Positions 20,062 through 29,059 of a stretch of DNA of 64,000 bases are shown one piece after another (the stretch's first letter is position 1; every line of letters starts with the position of its first letter). The translations under genes and the position numbers were made by a program. The notes beneath the pieces were generated by a model. It did no database searches, was not told the origin of the DNA, and saw only the letters and a program-made list of their open reading frames with translations. The stretch spans positions 542,001 to 606,000 of the forward strand of contig NZ_CP129236.1 of NCBI RefSeq assembly GCF_030413615.1, in the 5' to 3' direction. Origin of the DNA: Planococcus shixiaomingii (GTDB taxonomy: Bacteria; Bacillota; Bacilli; Bacillales_A; Planococcaceae).

Positions 20062-23000
20062 TTGAATAATACCAGTGATAATAAAGCATACTTTTTGAAA
20101 GATACTGCATTGATCAGTAAAGATAACGACGAATTTCACCATGAAGATTACGTAAAGAATTTGAAAAAAATTATTTTAGAGCATGCTCCTCCTTATAATA
20201 TTGCTTTAATCGGTAAATGGGGAGTCGGGAAGTCTTCGATTATTAACTTATTAAAAGAAGAGTTAAGGGGAAGGCCTGAGATTAGAACTCATGAAATTAA
20301 TGCATGGAAGTACGAAAATGATTCTTTAAAGAAGGCATTTCTAAAAAATCTATACAAAGAGTTTAATCCCGACGTTGACTCCGCTGCCTCTACAAAATGG
20401 GGAGAAGACTTCAGGAAAGGATTTGGAGGTGTCAATCATGAAACAACCACGTTGTCTCCTGTAGACGCACTTAAGAATATTTTTCCGATATTAAAGACAC
20501 TTTTAACGCTTTGGATTATTGCATCTATTTTGGTGCTGTTAGTTTTATATGCGGTTGATGGAATAAATGTCCTGTTTACTGATAATACATTTGGAAATAA
20601 TGCGCAAAATACATTTTCAGACTTTAGAGAAAATATTTGGGTGCCAATTATTATCGGCCCTTTACTATTAATGCTTCAAGTTTTGGTTCAGGCAGCAGTT
20701 CAGAGGAAGTCTGCAGATGTCCATTTCATTAAACCGATTGAAACGGCAGACGAATATGAAGAATTATTCAAGAAAGAAATTGCATCGTATAAAAAAAAGA
20801 ATCCAGCATTTAAGAAATTGGTAGTTATTGTAGACGACTTGGATAGACTCACTACAAAGAAAGTTGTTGCAGCTTTAGATGCTATAAAAGCTTTCGTTGA
20901 GATAAACGAATGTATATTCATTGTTACTTGTGATGATAATATCTTGATAAATGCTTTAGAGAAAGAAAAGTTAAATAAGTCATTGGATGTTGATGGAGAG
21001 CTTTTTCTTGATAAACTATTTCATTTTAGAGTATCACTACCACCAATTATTGAAAGAGATATGAGTGATTTTGCAATCAAAATTGCTAAGCAGGAAGCAC
21101 CTGGTCTAGTTGAAGCATGTAATGGTTTATTTCAAGAACTTACAGATATTCTCATTCACACGGAAGTTAGTACACCGAGACAAGTTAAAAAAATAATGAA
21201 TACCTTTGCGAATAATCTACTTATAGCTCGTGCCAGAGAATCAGATGGCCGGAAACTAGAAGATAAATTACTTACTAATGATCAGGGATTACGATACCTA
21301 GCAAAAATTTCTGTTATTCAATCAGACTATAATGAAGTTTATGGAGAACTAGTAAAAGACTACAATTATTTGGAGGAATTACTGTATTTTTATCAAAATG
21401 ATCAAGATAGAGACGAGAAGACAAAATCTTCTATAAAGAAATTTTTTAATTCAAAGAATAATGATTATCAAATTAAGCAAGACTTTGAAGGACTGGTAAA
21501 TTTCCTTACAAGAAATGAACATATTACTGTGGATAATATCGCTCCATTTATTTATTTAGGTCAAGATGTAATTGGCTTGAATGCTGGAGACGAAAAACAA
21601 CGTATGATTCTCCAAAGCTTAACCAACGGAAACGAAAAACCAGTTCTAGAAATTTTAAAAGCAACAAGTGAGAATGTATATATAACACAGGCAATAATTG
21701 AAGTAATTAAGCAAGCACCAATTAAAGATATATCGTCAGTAATTAAAGCGGCAGTTCCTCTCATCAATAGCGTTGATGAAAAAAAGAGAGAATTTGCGAA
21801 TATTATCTCATACAGGTTAAATACTATTAACTTATCTCAAATTAGATTTTGGCAATTGTTATTACCAGATATGTTGAAAATCTATTTTTCATCCGATAAT
21901 CAAACAGGTATTGAAAGAGCGATTCTAAGAATGTTAGAAGAGTTATTTACAAAAAATAAAAAATGGAAAAATGCTCTCGGAAAAGAATTTTCTACTGAAG
22001 AATTTACAACAAAAATAACACAATGTTTGGAAAATCTTTTTGACGTAGAACAGCGCTTGCCATCATCCATTAAACAAGAAATGAAAAGCTTTTTAAATGA
22101 TTCTAATGAAGAATATAACTTCTACAGTTTCGATAGTATTCATAAAATTTACCTTAAGTATCCACAGCATTTTGAAAATTATTTTGGCCTTCCATTTTAT
22201 ATGCAATTAATAAGTGACATAGAAAGTTCGGATAATGAGCAGCATGCATTAGAAATGAAGACTTTTTATGAGATAGCTCCAAAAATTAGAACCTTAGATT
22301 CCGAATCGTTTATTCAATCTATTTCTACGGTAATTAAAGCAGGTGGGACAGAATATCTATTAGATACCTTAGAATTATTAAATCCAACTACTGATGAAAT
22401 TGAAGAAGATGTTGGAGCTTCTATAGTTGAATCAGTAACTCATATTACTGTCAATGAAGAACAGGTTAATGACATAAGTAATACGCTACTAAAAATTCCA
22501 TTTAATTTAAACTCAATCGAAGGATTAACGGATCAATTCGATAATTTTATTGTTGATCTCCTCTCAGATGAAGAAATAGGTGGAAAAGAAGAGTTATTAA
22601 ATTTAATGGATTATGGTATGCAACAGAGTGAGAGTAGCTTTGATATTTACGAAAATACCTATGAGTATGTATTTGAAAACTTTTTAGAAACATCTTCATT
22701 CGATAAGTTTATTGCTATGTTTAATGGAAGTTTTACTGATGAACAAAGAAAACGGCTGTTTGATAAGCTGAAAGCCCTGGTGACATTAAATGCTTATAAT
22801 ACGATAACGATGGAGAGAGTATATATTCTTTATTCTATTCTTATAAATGAAGAAGAGAATATACCTTACATCGAAGAGACAATGAAATTGGGAATTCAAG
22901 AATTTAGGAACAACAAATGGAATCAAAACAAAAACTGGGCAAATGATTTCATCAATCTTTTCGCGATTACATCTTCAATTGTAGATCAAACCGATATTAA

Positions 23001-23958
23001 AAATTTACTGGTTGTTCTAGAAGGAGTAGTAACTCAAGCAGGTCATACTGATATGACGATAAAGGCTTTGAAAAACTTCGGTAATTACTTGCCTGAAGAT
23101 AGAATAGTATCTTTAAGATCTTATAGTATTAATAATTCTACAACAGATTCTTCGAAAATGGATGCACTTGATTTCTTAAACTCCACTAGAAAGTATATGA
23201 ATAAAGAAAACGGAAATTTAACGGAGTACGCGACGTTCTTAATAAATAACTTCACCTTAAATATAGAGCGTTTTCTTGAGGTATTAACATCTTCTTTTTC
23301 TTTCTTGTCAATCGAATCAATGGTTCGTTTGTTGATTAATACTAGCAAATTAGAAGCAGATGTTTTGAATGCTAAGTTGCCATTGATCCAAGCTACTGTA
23401 GAGAAGTTCTTTATGAAATATAATGACAAGCAAAAAGAACAAGTTTTGTTTAGTGCTATTAAGGAAGAGGTAGAGGAATTAACTATTGATAATGTCTTAC
23501 TTGAAGCTTTAGACAGTCCTAACCGAACAAACTTATTAAACAAAGCATTAAATTCTGAAGATGCAAGAGAAAAGGATGTCAGAATGGTTTTGTTGAAATT
23601 ATGTGAACCCTCTCAAAATAGTATTGATAACTTGGAATTTACAAACTTGCTAATAGATATGTTTAAAGAAGATGATGAAGATTACATTAATAAAACTTCA
23701 AATTTATTACTCCATCAATTCACAAATTATAGATTTAATAAAGAGAAAAGAAGAATATCAGAACAAATATTTAGCACATTCCGTAATGTGAATCTATCAA
23801 CGAAAAGAAAATTGTTAGAGGTTAGTAAAGTATTCTTATTGCGCGACATTTTCGTAGAAAATATTAAACAAAATGTATTCACTGAAGAAGAAGAGAAGCT
23901 AATTATAGAAATTTTTAAAATCCGTACAAGAAAGAAAGGAATATTAAGGAGGAATTAG
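20062..23958 (+). CDS. Giant KAP-family P-loop NTPase
   Basis: A 1,298-residue protein. The N-terminal KAP NTPase domain has Walker A ALIGKWGVGKSS near residue 50 and Walker B KKLVVIVDDLDRL near 254. Two hydrophobic segments (about 148-170 and 193-213) are inserted between them, the KAP hallmark that anchors the enzyme at the membrane. The remaining ~850 residues are helical, without recognised domain, and look like a repeat scaffold of HEAT/ARM type. The TTG at 20062, 9 nt after GAGGGG, is chosen. It follows hsdR by 73 bp and is AT-rich. B. subtilis YobI is a related KAP protein. KAP NTPases recur in phage-defence islands; defence is a contextual inference. Confidence 0.85.
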   Translation: MNNTSDNKAYFLKDTALISKDNDEFHHEDYVKNLKKIILEHAPPYNIALIGKWGVGKSSIINLLKEELRGRPEIRTHEINAWKYENDSLKKAFLKNLYKEFNPDVDSAASTKWGEDFRKGFGGVNHETTTLSPVDALKNIFPILKTLLTLWIIASILVLLVLYAVDGINVLFTDNTFGNNAQNTFSDFRENIWVPIIIGPLLLMLQVLVQAAVQRKSADVHFIKPIETADEYEELFKKEIASYKKKNPAFKKLVVIVDDLDRLTTKKVVAALDAIKAFVEINECIFIVTCDDNILINALEKEKLNKSLDVDGELFLDKLFHFRVSLPPIIERDMSDFAIKIAKQEAPGLVEACNGLFQELTDILIHTEVSTPRQVKKIMNTFANNLLIARARESDGRKLEDKLLTNDQGLRYLAKISVIQSDYNEVYGELVKDYNYLEELLYFYQNDQDRDEKTKSSIKKFFNSKNNDYQIKQDFEGLVNFLTRNEHITVDNIAPFIYLGQDVIGLNAGDEKQRMILQSLTNGNEKPVLEILKATSENVYITQAIIEVIKQAPIKDISSVIKAAVPLINSVDEKKREFANIISYRLNTINLSQIRFWQLLLPDMLKIYFSSDNQTGIERAILRMLEELFTKNKKWKNALGKEFSTEEFTTKITQCLENLFDVEQRLPSSIKQEMKSFLNDSNEEYNFYSFDSIHKIYLKYPQHFENYFGLPFYMQLISDIESSDNEQHALEMKTFYEIAPKIRTLDSESFIQSISTVIKAGGTEYLLDTLELLNPTTDEIEEDVGASIVESVTHITVNEEQVNDISNTLLKIPFNLNSIEGLTDQFDNFIVDLLSDEEIGGKEELLNLMDYGMQQSESSFDIYENTYEYVFENFLETSSFDKFIAMFNGSFTDEQRKRLFDKLKALVTLNAYNTITMERVYILYSILINEEENIPYIEETMKLGIQEFRNNKWNQNKNWANDFINLFAITSSIVDQTDIKNLLVVLEGVVTQAGHTDMTIKALKNFGNYLPEDRIVSLRSYSINNSTTDSSKMDALDFLNSTRKYMNKENGNLTEYATFLINNFTLNIERFLEVLTSSFSFLSIESMVRLLINTSKLEADVLNAKLPLIQATVEKFFMKYNDKQKEQVLFSAIKEEVEELTIDNVLLEALDSPNRTNLLNKALNSEDAREKDVRMVLLKLCEPSQNSIDNLEFTNLLIDMFKEDDEDYINKTSNLLLHQFTNYRFNKEKRRISEQIFSTFRNVNLSTKRKLLEVSKVFLLRDIFVENIKQNVFTEEEEKLIIEIFKIRTRKKGILRRN

Positions 23959-23974
23959 AATTATATAAAATCAC

Positions 23975-24010
23975 AAAAAAGAGAAACTTATATCTAGTTT
24001 CTCTTTTTTT
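23975..24010 (+). terminator. Terminator after the KAP gene
   Basis: AAAAAAGAGAAACT, loop, AGTTTCTCTTTTTTT. It ends the hsd-KAP transcription unit. Confidence 0.9.
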
Positions 24011-24125
24011 ACGACTATATTTACATCTATAATTAACTTCAATTTTCCAAACCAAAGTTCACGTTCAAATAATACAGCGAAACTTATTTATAGTATGGTG
24101 TTCCAAATGCTCTTCTCTTTTTTAT

Positions 24126-24368
24126 TTACAATAATTCCTTTAATACTTCTACTAATTCATCGAACTCCCTCGATGCTTTCTGCAAGAATATAGTATTAGC
24201 TTGTAACTGCTTATCGTAATATTTTTCTTTGCTGGTAATCACTTCGAGCATTGCGAAACTCTCCAGGGTCTCTTTTAAATATACTTGTCTAGAAACTCCA
24301 GATCTTTGTGCTAATTCATCAATTTTCTTCACCGCATAGGGATCGATATTTCTAATGTGTAAGTCCAT
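24126..24368 (-). CDS. Ribbon-helix-helix protein (possible relaxosome accessory or regulator)
   Basis: An 80-residue protein with a CopG/MetJ-type ribbon-helix-helix: the strand MDLHIRNIDPYAVKKIDELAQRSGVSRQVYLKE (residues 1-33), then a long charged helix. Such proteins act as plasmid copy control, antitoxins or relaxosome accessory factors (MobC/TraY-like). It sits directly beside a 270-bp tract of small hairpins, which would suit a nic-region binding protein. No toxin partner or relaxase gene is adjacent. Start: ATG after GGAGGT. Confidence 0.75.
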   Translation of the reverse strand: MDLHIRNIDPYAVKKIDELAQRSGVSRQVYLKETLESFAMLEVITSKEKYYDKQLQANTIFLQKASREFDELVEVLKELL

Positions 24369-24416
24369 TTTAAAACCTCCAAAAAGAATAGTGAGAGAGA
24401 GTGAATTTTTCGGTCA

Positions 24417-24601
24417 TCTCTGAAAAGCAGAGAAAGAGCATAAGGGAAACGTGCTTGCAATTTCATTGCGAGACTAGGCAGGGCCTAGTGTTTGGGTGCT
24501 TGCACTAATTTTTCGTTTTGTCACACTTTTGTTCCACTTTTTTTGGGTGTTTGGTACAGTTTTGTACCACTAAAAAATCCTCTTGTCACACGTTTGTGAC
24601 A
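24417..24601. other. Hairpin-rich non-coding tract (candidate oriT)
   Basis: Within the 310-bp gene-free gap between the RHH gene and the VirB6-like gene lie five short inverted repeats: TCTCTG/CAGAGA (24417-24433), CTTGCAAT/ATTGCGAG (24454-24472), ACTAGGC/GCCTAGT (24473-24489), TGGTACA/TGTACCA (24552-24569) and TGTCACA/TGTGACA (24584-24601), all with 3-5 base loops. GTGCTTGCA is directly repeated at 24451 and 24497. None has a T-run. The density suggests an origin of transfer or of single-strand replication. No known nic sequence was recognised. Confidence 0.5.
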
Positions 24602-24632
24602 GTAGTAATTCACTTATTTTATGAAAAAACTG

Positions 24633-24672
24633 AAGAGAAGGAAGCACTTTATTTTTTATTTTCTTCCTTCTC
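24633..24672 (-). terminator. Terminator of the VirB6-like gene
   Basis: GAGAAGGAAG and CTTCCTTCTC flank an AT-rich loop; on the minus strand a TTTTTT tract follows. Confidence 0.65.
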
Positions 24673-24678
24673 AAAATA

Positions 24679-26883
24679 CTAATTGTTCTTGTTGAAGTTC
24701 TTCATTTTTTCTATTGATTGAGATCTTTTTTGACCTATATTGTATGTGTTAGGCTGCTTTATTTCACTAATATTTGTTGTGTTGGATTGACTCATTTGAT
24801 GCTTATGTTCGTGATTGATTGTAGTTTCATTTTGGACTTGCTGATGTGAAGTGCTGCTTTGATTTATCGTCTGTTTCGTTCCTTGGATTGAACTATTTGT
24901 CTGAGATGTAGAAACATTATTATTAGAATAAAAAGCATTGGGTGATGAAGAATGGTCACTTGAATTTGATTGAATACTTCTCGAACCTTGTTCTGTATTG
25001 CCTTGGCTTTCATTCATTGTTGCCTCTTCATCGACGATAGTATTACCACCAGAGCGAGCAATAGAAGTAGCATTTTGTTGGCGATTTGAACCACTGGAAA
25101 TCGATTGATTTCGGTTTTCCGCAGTCTTAGAATTCGAGTTGCGATCTATATTTGGATTACTATTACTTGAAGAAATAGAGCCGGCAGATGAACCGTTTCG
25201 TATTGCTGAAGTGCCTTTAACGGATTCAGAAGTATTATCAACATCGCTGTCCATTTGACCTTTTGCACTTTGCACTTCAGAGTTCCCTTGAGAAATTTGT
25301 GAATCATAATTTGATGGGGAAAGACTTTTAATTGGTGAACTTTTAGATTGATTTGTTGCACCAGAGGAAGCCATACTTCTATCGTTTTTATTATTAGCTT
25401 GCTGCTGATCTGTGTGATGTTGACCATCTTGAAGACCTTGATCACCTATTGATATTGAATCGATATTTCCTCTAACGCTTTCCAAAGTAATAGGGTCTTT
25501 GTTATCTGGAAAAGGTGATTTTACATTTCCTCTTTGCTCATTATTCAAAGGAGAACCAGCTGACTTTAATCCTTTATTGTTGTCGTTTCCGTCCATGGAT
25601 TCGTGCAAACTTTTAATGCCATCTGGTGATGCAGAGCTACCTTTAGCAACTCCACTTTTTGATTTTTGCGCTTTAGATTTATTGGAAGCATTGTTAGAAT
25701 TCTTGTCTGACCCAATACCACCTAATGTATTTCCAAGAGTGTTACTGGCTACCGAAATCATATTCCCGCCTGCATATGCTCCGGCAAGAACACTCCAACC
25801 ATTTTTCAATCCAGCATCAATTCCGAAAAGCCTTTCGACCATATTCGGACCGTCTATTACTGCGACAGAGAAAGCTATTAATGCAATAAGGTAAGGCACA
25901 GAACTTAAAGTATTTTCGAGGTAAGCCGTTCCAATCATATAGACCTTCATTGATAGAAAAATTAAGATTGTGACAATAAAAGTATTGAATATAGCTTGAA
26001 GAATTTTCTTTGTCTTCTGACCGTCATGTACATCTATAGGTGCAATAAGTAGTGCAAGAATGTAGTTGAAAGTTAACTCAAAAGATAATCTAGCAAGCTT
26101 TAAAGAGATGGAAAATAGAGTGAATGCCATCACGCCTAAAGTGATAATGATGGTGACCCAATCGATGGAGTAACGAAAATAGTATTCATTATTCCACTCA
26201 AGTCCTGATTGATCGAGTTTCTCAGCTCGATACTCACCAGTACTATCAAGTGATAAGCGATATTCCGAAATCTCTTTTCCTTCACGAGAAATACGGTCAG
26301 TGTCATTGCTATATTTTTCTCGAATATTTATATTGTTTATCTTGCTAGGAGAGGTACTATTGGGTACGGTAAGTTCCGTTGTAGACCAATTATTTTTATC
26401 TACTTCACTTAGATCTGTTACGTTCCGTTGGATAATCGAACCACTTAATGTTGATTCATCTTGAAGGTAAAGAGCTTCTACCTTAGTAGCATCGATTGCA
26501 GCAGTTGTAAATTCGCTGGCTTTATTCATTCCAGGATTGAGAAGTACAATGATGGTGCAAGCGATTAGGATATTGATAACCATGCCTTCTCGATCAAACT
26601 TCTTTTGAAAGATAAGAAGGTAGCCAGCATAGAGAATAGAGAAAGCTAATAAGATGTAAAGTAATGGTTTTATTGAATCAACGAAGGCTACAATCTCAGC
26701 ATTATTATAGAAGGTGTTCAATAGAAGAATGTCATCCGTTACATTCTCAAGCATATCTACACACCATGCCAGGCCTTGGACAAATACCCAGCCAAACCAT
26801 CTGAAGATGTCTGTAAAGGTATTGGAGAGACTCAAATATTCCTGGAACTCTTCAAGTTTACGGGCTATTTCTTCATTACTCAT
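24679..26883 (-). CDS. VirB6/TrbL-like membrane protein with Ser/Asn/Gln-rich tail
   Basis: A 734-residue protein. The first ~370 residues contain about six hydrophobic segments, one pair near residues 60-115 and a cluster from 235 to 350, with an extracytoplasmic loop between. This resembles the channel proteins of Gram-positive conjugation systems (the mobilome membrane proteins of Tn916- and pLS20-like elements). From about residue 390 to the end the chain is low-complexity, rich in S, N, Q, G and T, and probably disordered. ATG 26883 follows AGGTG by 6 nt. It overlaps the lipoprotein gene by 8 bp. The rest of a conjugation operon is absent. Confidence 0.7.
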   Translation of the reverse strand: MSNEEIARKLEEFQEYLSLSNTFTDIFRWFGWVFVQGLAWCVDMLENVTDDILLLNTFYNNAEIVAFVDSIKPLLYILLAFSILYAGYLLIFQKKFDREGMVINILIACTIIVLLNPGMNKASEFTTAAIDATKVEALYLQDESTLSGSIIQRNVTDLSEVDKNNWSTTELTVPNSTSPSKINNINIREKYSNDTDRISREGKEISEYRLSLDSTGEYRAEKLDQSGLEWNNEYYFRYSIDWVTIIITLGVMAFTLFSISLKLARLSFELTFNYILALLIAPIDVHDGQKTKKILQAIFNTFIVTILIFLSMKVYMIGTAYLENTLSSVPYLIALIAFSVAVIDGPNMVERLFGIDAGLKNGWSVLAGAYAGGNMISVASNTLGNTLGGIGSDKNSNNASNKSKAQKSKSGVAKGSSASPDGIKSLHESMDGNDNNKGLKSAGSPLNNEQRGNVKSPFPDNKDPITLESVRGNIDSISIGDQGLQDGQHHTDQQQANNKNDRSMASSGATNQSKSSPIKSLSPSNYDSQISQGNSEVQSAKGQMDSDVDNTSESVKGTSAIRNGSSAGSISSSNSNPNIDRNSNSKTAENRNQSISSGSNRQQNATSIARSGGNTIVDEEATMNESQGNTEQGSRSIQSNSSDHSSSPNAFYSNNNVSTSQTNSSIQGTKQTINQSSTSHQQVQNETTINHEHKHQMSQSNTTNISEIKQPNTYNIGQKRSQSIEKMKNFNKNN

Positions 26884-27304
26884 AAGAATCACCTACAAAC
26901 TCAATAAACTTTTCGAGACTCTCTTGTTGGTTATCAAGACTTGATTCTAAATCATATTCTTCAATCACATTGCCATTATTGATGTAATAGACTGTATTTA
27001 CATTTGGCATATTGTGACGCAAGGGGTTATTACTTAAGCCATCTTTATTTTCATTAGATGCATCGTTTCGAAAGACATCGAATTGCATAGCCGTTTTTTC
27101 TTTTTCTAAAAATGCTTTTTCGACATGTCTAAGCAGCTGTGACTCTTCTTCATCTTTAATGAGTACAAAGCCAGTTTGGTTACTGTCGAGCATTTCTTGT
27201 ATATCTTCAGTAGAAGCATCAAGCAGGCCATATTCTTCGGTACTACAAGCACCAAGCAAAAATGGTATACTGCAAATGACTAAAATCCGTTTGATCGTTT
27301 TCAT
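26876..27304 (-). CDS. Small lipoprotein of the element
   Basis: A 142-residue protein with a lipoprotein signal: MKTIKRILVICSIPFLLGAC with the lipobox Cys at residue 20. The mature part has a thioredoxin-like feel (LLDASTEDIQEMLDSNQTGFVLIKDEEE...VEKAFLEKEKTAMQFDVFRND), but no CxxC motif is present, so this is only a suggestion. The ATG at 27304 is preferred, 8 nt after GAGGAG; the frame continues upstream without a site. It is translationally coupled to the VirB6-like gene, so it probably works with it at the membrane. Confidence 0.75.
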   Translation of the reverse strand: MKTIKRILVICSIPFLLGACSTEEYGLLDASTEDIQEMLDSNQTGFVLIKDEEESQLLRHVEKAFLEKEKTAMQFDVFRNDASNENKDGLSNNPLRHNMPNVNTVYYINNGNVIEEYDLESSLDNQQESLEKFIEFVGDSYE

Positions 27305-27328
27305 AGAAACACTCCTCAGATTGTGGTT

Positions 27329-27395
27329 TGCTAACTTATTTGCTAACTTATTTTTGAATTCATATGAATCCATATAAGGCAGTTAGTTCCGAAAC
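27329..27395 (+). repeat. Right-end direct repeats (possible integrase arm sites)
   Basis: TGCTAACTT at 27329-27337 and 27341-27349, and GTTCCGAAAC at 27386-27395, mirror the left-end set at 7492-7525 in the same orientation. Confidence 0.6.
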
Positions 27396-27450
27396 CCTTG
27401 AAAGCACTAAGTTTTTACATCCTATGAAAACACAAAATATGCCCCCCGAT

Positions 27451-27470
27451 ATGGGCGGAATGATGTAATC
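27451..27470 (+). repeat. attR candidate with displaced groEL 3' end
   Basis: ATGGGCGGAATGATGTAATC differs at one base from attL. In the frame before it, codons read NMPPDMGGMM-stop, the remnant of the original groEL tail. Confidence 0.85.
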
Positions 27471-27484
27471 CAGTCCCAAAAATT

Positions 27485-27522
27485 AAAAAGCGCCAACTCC
27501 TTATAAGGAGTTGGCGCTTTTT
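27485..27522. terminator. Original groEL terminator, displaced by the insertion
   Basis: AAAAAGCGCCAACTCC, loop TTATAA, GGAGTTGGCGCTTTTT. It directly follows the displaced groEL end. The remaining gap to 27,793 holds the integrase relic described next and otherwise AT-rich sequence. Confidence 0.85.
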
Positions 27523-27544
27523 GTGTATAAGAACATAAGTAAAG

Positions 27545-27616
27545 GAATGCATAGAGCACTCCAGCTCCTGCCTCAGCTAATAGGGAAGTAGGACATAATG
27601 AATGCGAAAAGAACAA
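27545..27616 (-). pseudogene. Integrase gene relic
   Basis: On the minus strand, codons read HSLCPTSLLAEAGAGV. The intact integrase of the neighbouring element reads HSFRHTHTSLLIEAGAGV around its catalytic His-x-x-Arg box. The relic lacks two codons and the catalytic Arg, and no further homology was seen on either side. It lies just after the original groEL terminator and points toward groEL, exactly where an integrase of an earlier element at this site would be. Confidence 0.6.
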
Positions 27617-27793
27617 GACTTGATTCTGCCATATTTATTTCCAATTCATCGAATATCAATTTCAAATGTTTTTATATTAGACTTGACCACTTTATAATAC
27701 AAAATAAAGAGAAGGATTATTTTTCAATCTCCTACTAACTGTTTGTAGTACAATTCATTAATGCAAGGATAAGAAGATATTGGGGGCAGCAGT

Positions 27794-28657
27794 GTGGATA
27801 CAATTACGCATACCTTGTTCGGACTAACATTGTACGGAACAGTGGATAAAAAAGAAATGGATAAAAATCATAAACGTGCTTATTTAGTGACAGCGGTAGG
27901 GGCAAGCTTAATTCCCGATATAGATGTTATTTCTCGTTTGTGGGATACAACAGGGCAATATCAGATGTGGCATCGAGGCATCACGCATTCTATTTTCTTA
28001 ACACCACTATGGGCGGCCTTGCTCTTTTTGATTTGCGTTATCGTTTTCAAAACAAAAGATAAAAGGCTATTTTTTCTTGGCTGGCTGGCTGTGGTTATCC
28101 ATGACACTAGCGATTTGTTTAATGCATGGGGGACAGGTTATCTGGAACCTTTTTTAAATACTCGAATCACGTTCGGAACCATTCCGATTGTTGATTTAGT
28201 ATTCTGGGCCATTATGGGGACTGCTTTTATTTTATCGAGAAAAAACAAGCAAAAGTCGCCTTACTACTTCAAAATGGCTTGGGTGTTTATGAGTCTTCAC
28301 CTTATTATTCAAAGTGTTCAAGGGTTGCTCATTTACAATCAATATGATGAAAAATATGATCAGGTTGCTCTTTCTGCCGATTTTATTCCTTGGACCTATT
28401 CAGTCGTTGTTAAACAAGATGATACTGTGACTATTTTTAAGGATAATCTGTTTCAGGAAGCAAAAGAACAATATGTTTTAGTGTCTGATAAAGATGCGGA
28501 TCTTGATTACTTATTCTCTCAACGTCCTGAAGCGAAGACACTCTACGAATGGTCGCCCTTTGTTGTTTTAGTGGATGATGGTAAGCGCCTGGGGTTATAT
28601 GATCCACGTTTTTACCGTAATGGAGAGTCGTTTTTATCTGAGTATATTGAGAGGTGA
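27794..28657 (+). CDS. YdjM-family membrane-bound metal-dependent hydrolase
   Basis: A 287-residue membrane protein starting MDTITHTLFGLTLYG, with the YdjM/YfhP family metal-ligand motifs: the N-terminal THT, LIPDIDV near residue 50, WHRGITHS near 65 and HDTSDLFNAWG near 105. Four or so membrane segments lie between residues 10 and 190, and a soluble extracytoplasmic domain forms the C-terminal third. The family is predicted to be a membrane hydrolase (phospholipase-C-like fold); the substrate is unknown. The start is a GTG at 27794. A terminator follows at 28736. Confidence 0.85.
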   Translation: MDTITHTLFGLTLYGTVDKKEMDKNHKRAYLVTAVGASLIPDIDVISRLWDTTGQYQMWHRGITHSIFLTPLWAALLFLICVIVFKTKDKRLFFLGWLAVVIHDTSDLFNAWGTGYLEPFLNTRITFGTIPIVDLVFWAIMGTAFILSRKNKQKSPYYFKMAWVFMSLHLIIQSVQGLLIYNQYDEKYDQVALSADFIPWTYSVVVKQDDTVTIFKDNLFQEAKEQYVLVSDKDADLDYLFSQRPEAKTLYEWSPFVVLVDDGKRLGLYDPRFYRNGESFLSEYIER

Positions 28658-29059
28658 AATCAAGTAGGTTCAATTCTCTTTCTCAAGCCATCCACAAAAC
28701 AGCACGATAAGCCTGTGCCTGGAATACTAGCCACTAAAAGAGAACTCTTAATCCCAGATCTAGCGGAATTAGAGTTCTTTTTGTTTTTGCTTCTATGCAT
28801 ATTTGCTTGTATTATGCATAAAGCTGTTTTCATGTATCATGGGAAAGTGATACACTTGCACTATTGGGCAATTTAGTCAAAGAGTCTTGTTTTTTCTACT
28901 GGCGTTCGGAAATATAACCAAATTATTGGATGCTTTCCAGTTATTTGTGATAGCAAACAGATAAACACATGTTTTAGCTTTCTATTTCAAGTATATATAG
29001 TGTTCTCCAAGTCCCAACCAACCAAACGAAATAAATTATGATAATAATCGAGGTGCTTT
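28658..29059. other. Non-coding gap with a terminator
   Basis: A terminator (28736-28786: AAGAGAACTCTTAATCC pairing with GGAATTAGAGTTCTTTTT) ends the YdjM gene. A small inverted repeat GTATCA/TGATAC lies at about 28836-28855, and TATGCA/TGCATA at about 28795-28822. No gene or recognised RNA was seen; the promoter of the GGDEF gene must lie in the last 100 bp. Confidence 0.6.

Noticed and set aside
27422-27616. 64-codon minus-strand gene spanning attR and the terminator
   Set aside because: Only the first 18 or so codons resemble integrase; the rest reads through the groEL terminator and tail in antisense, so it is a relic, not a gene.
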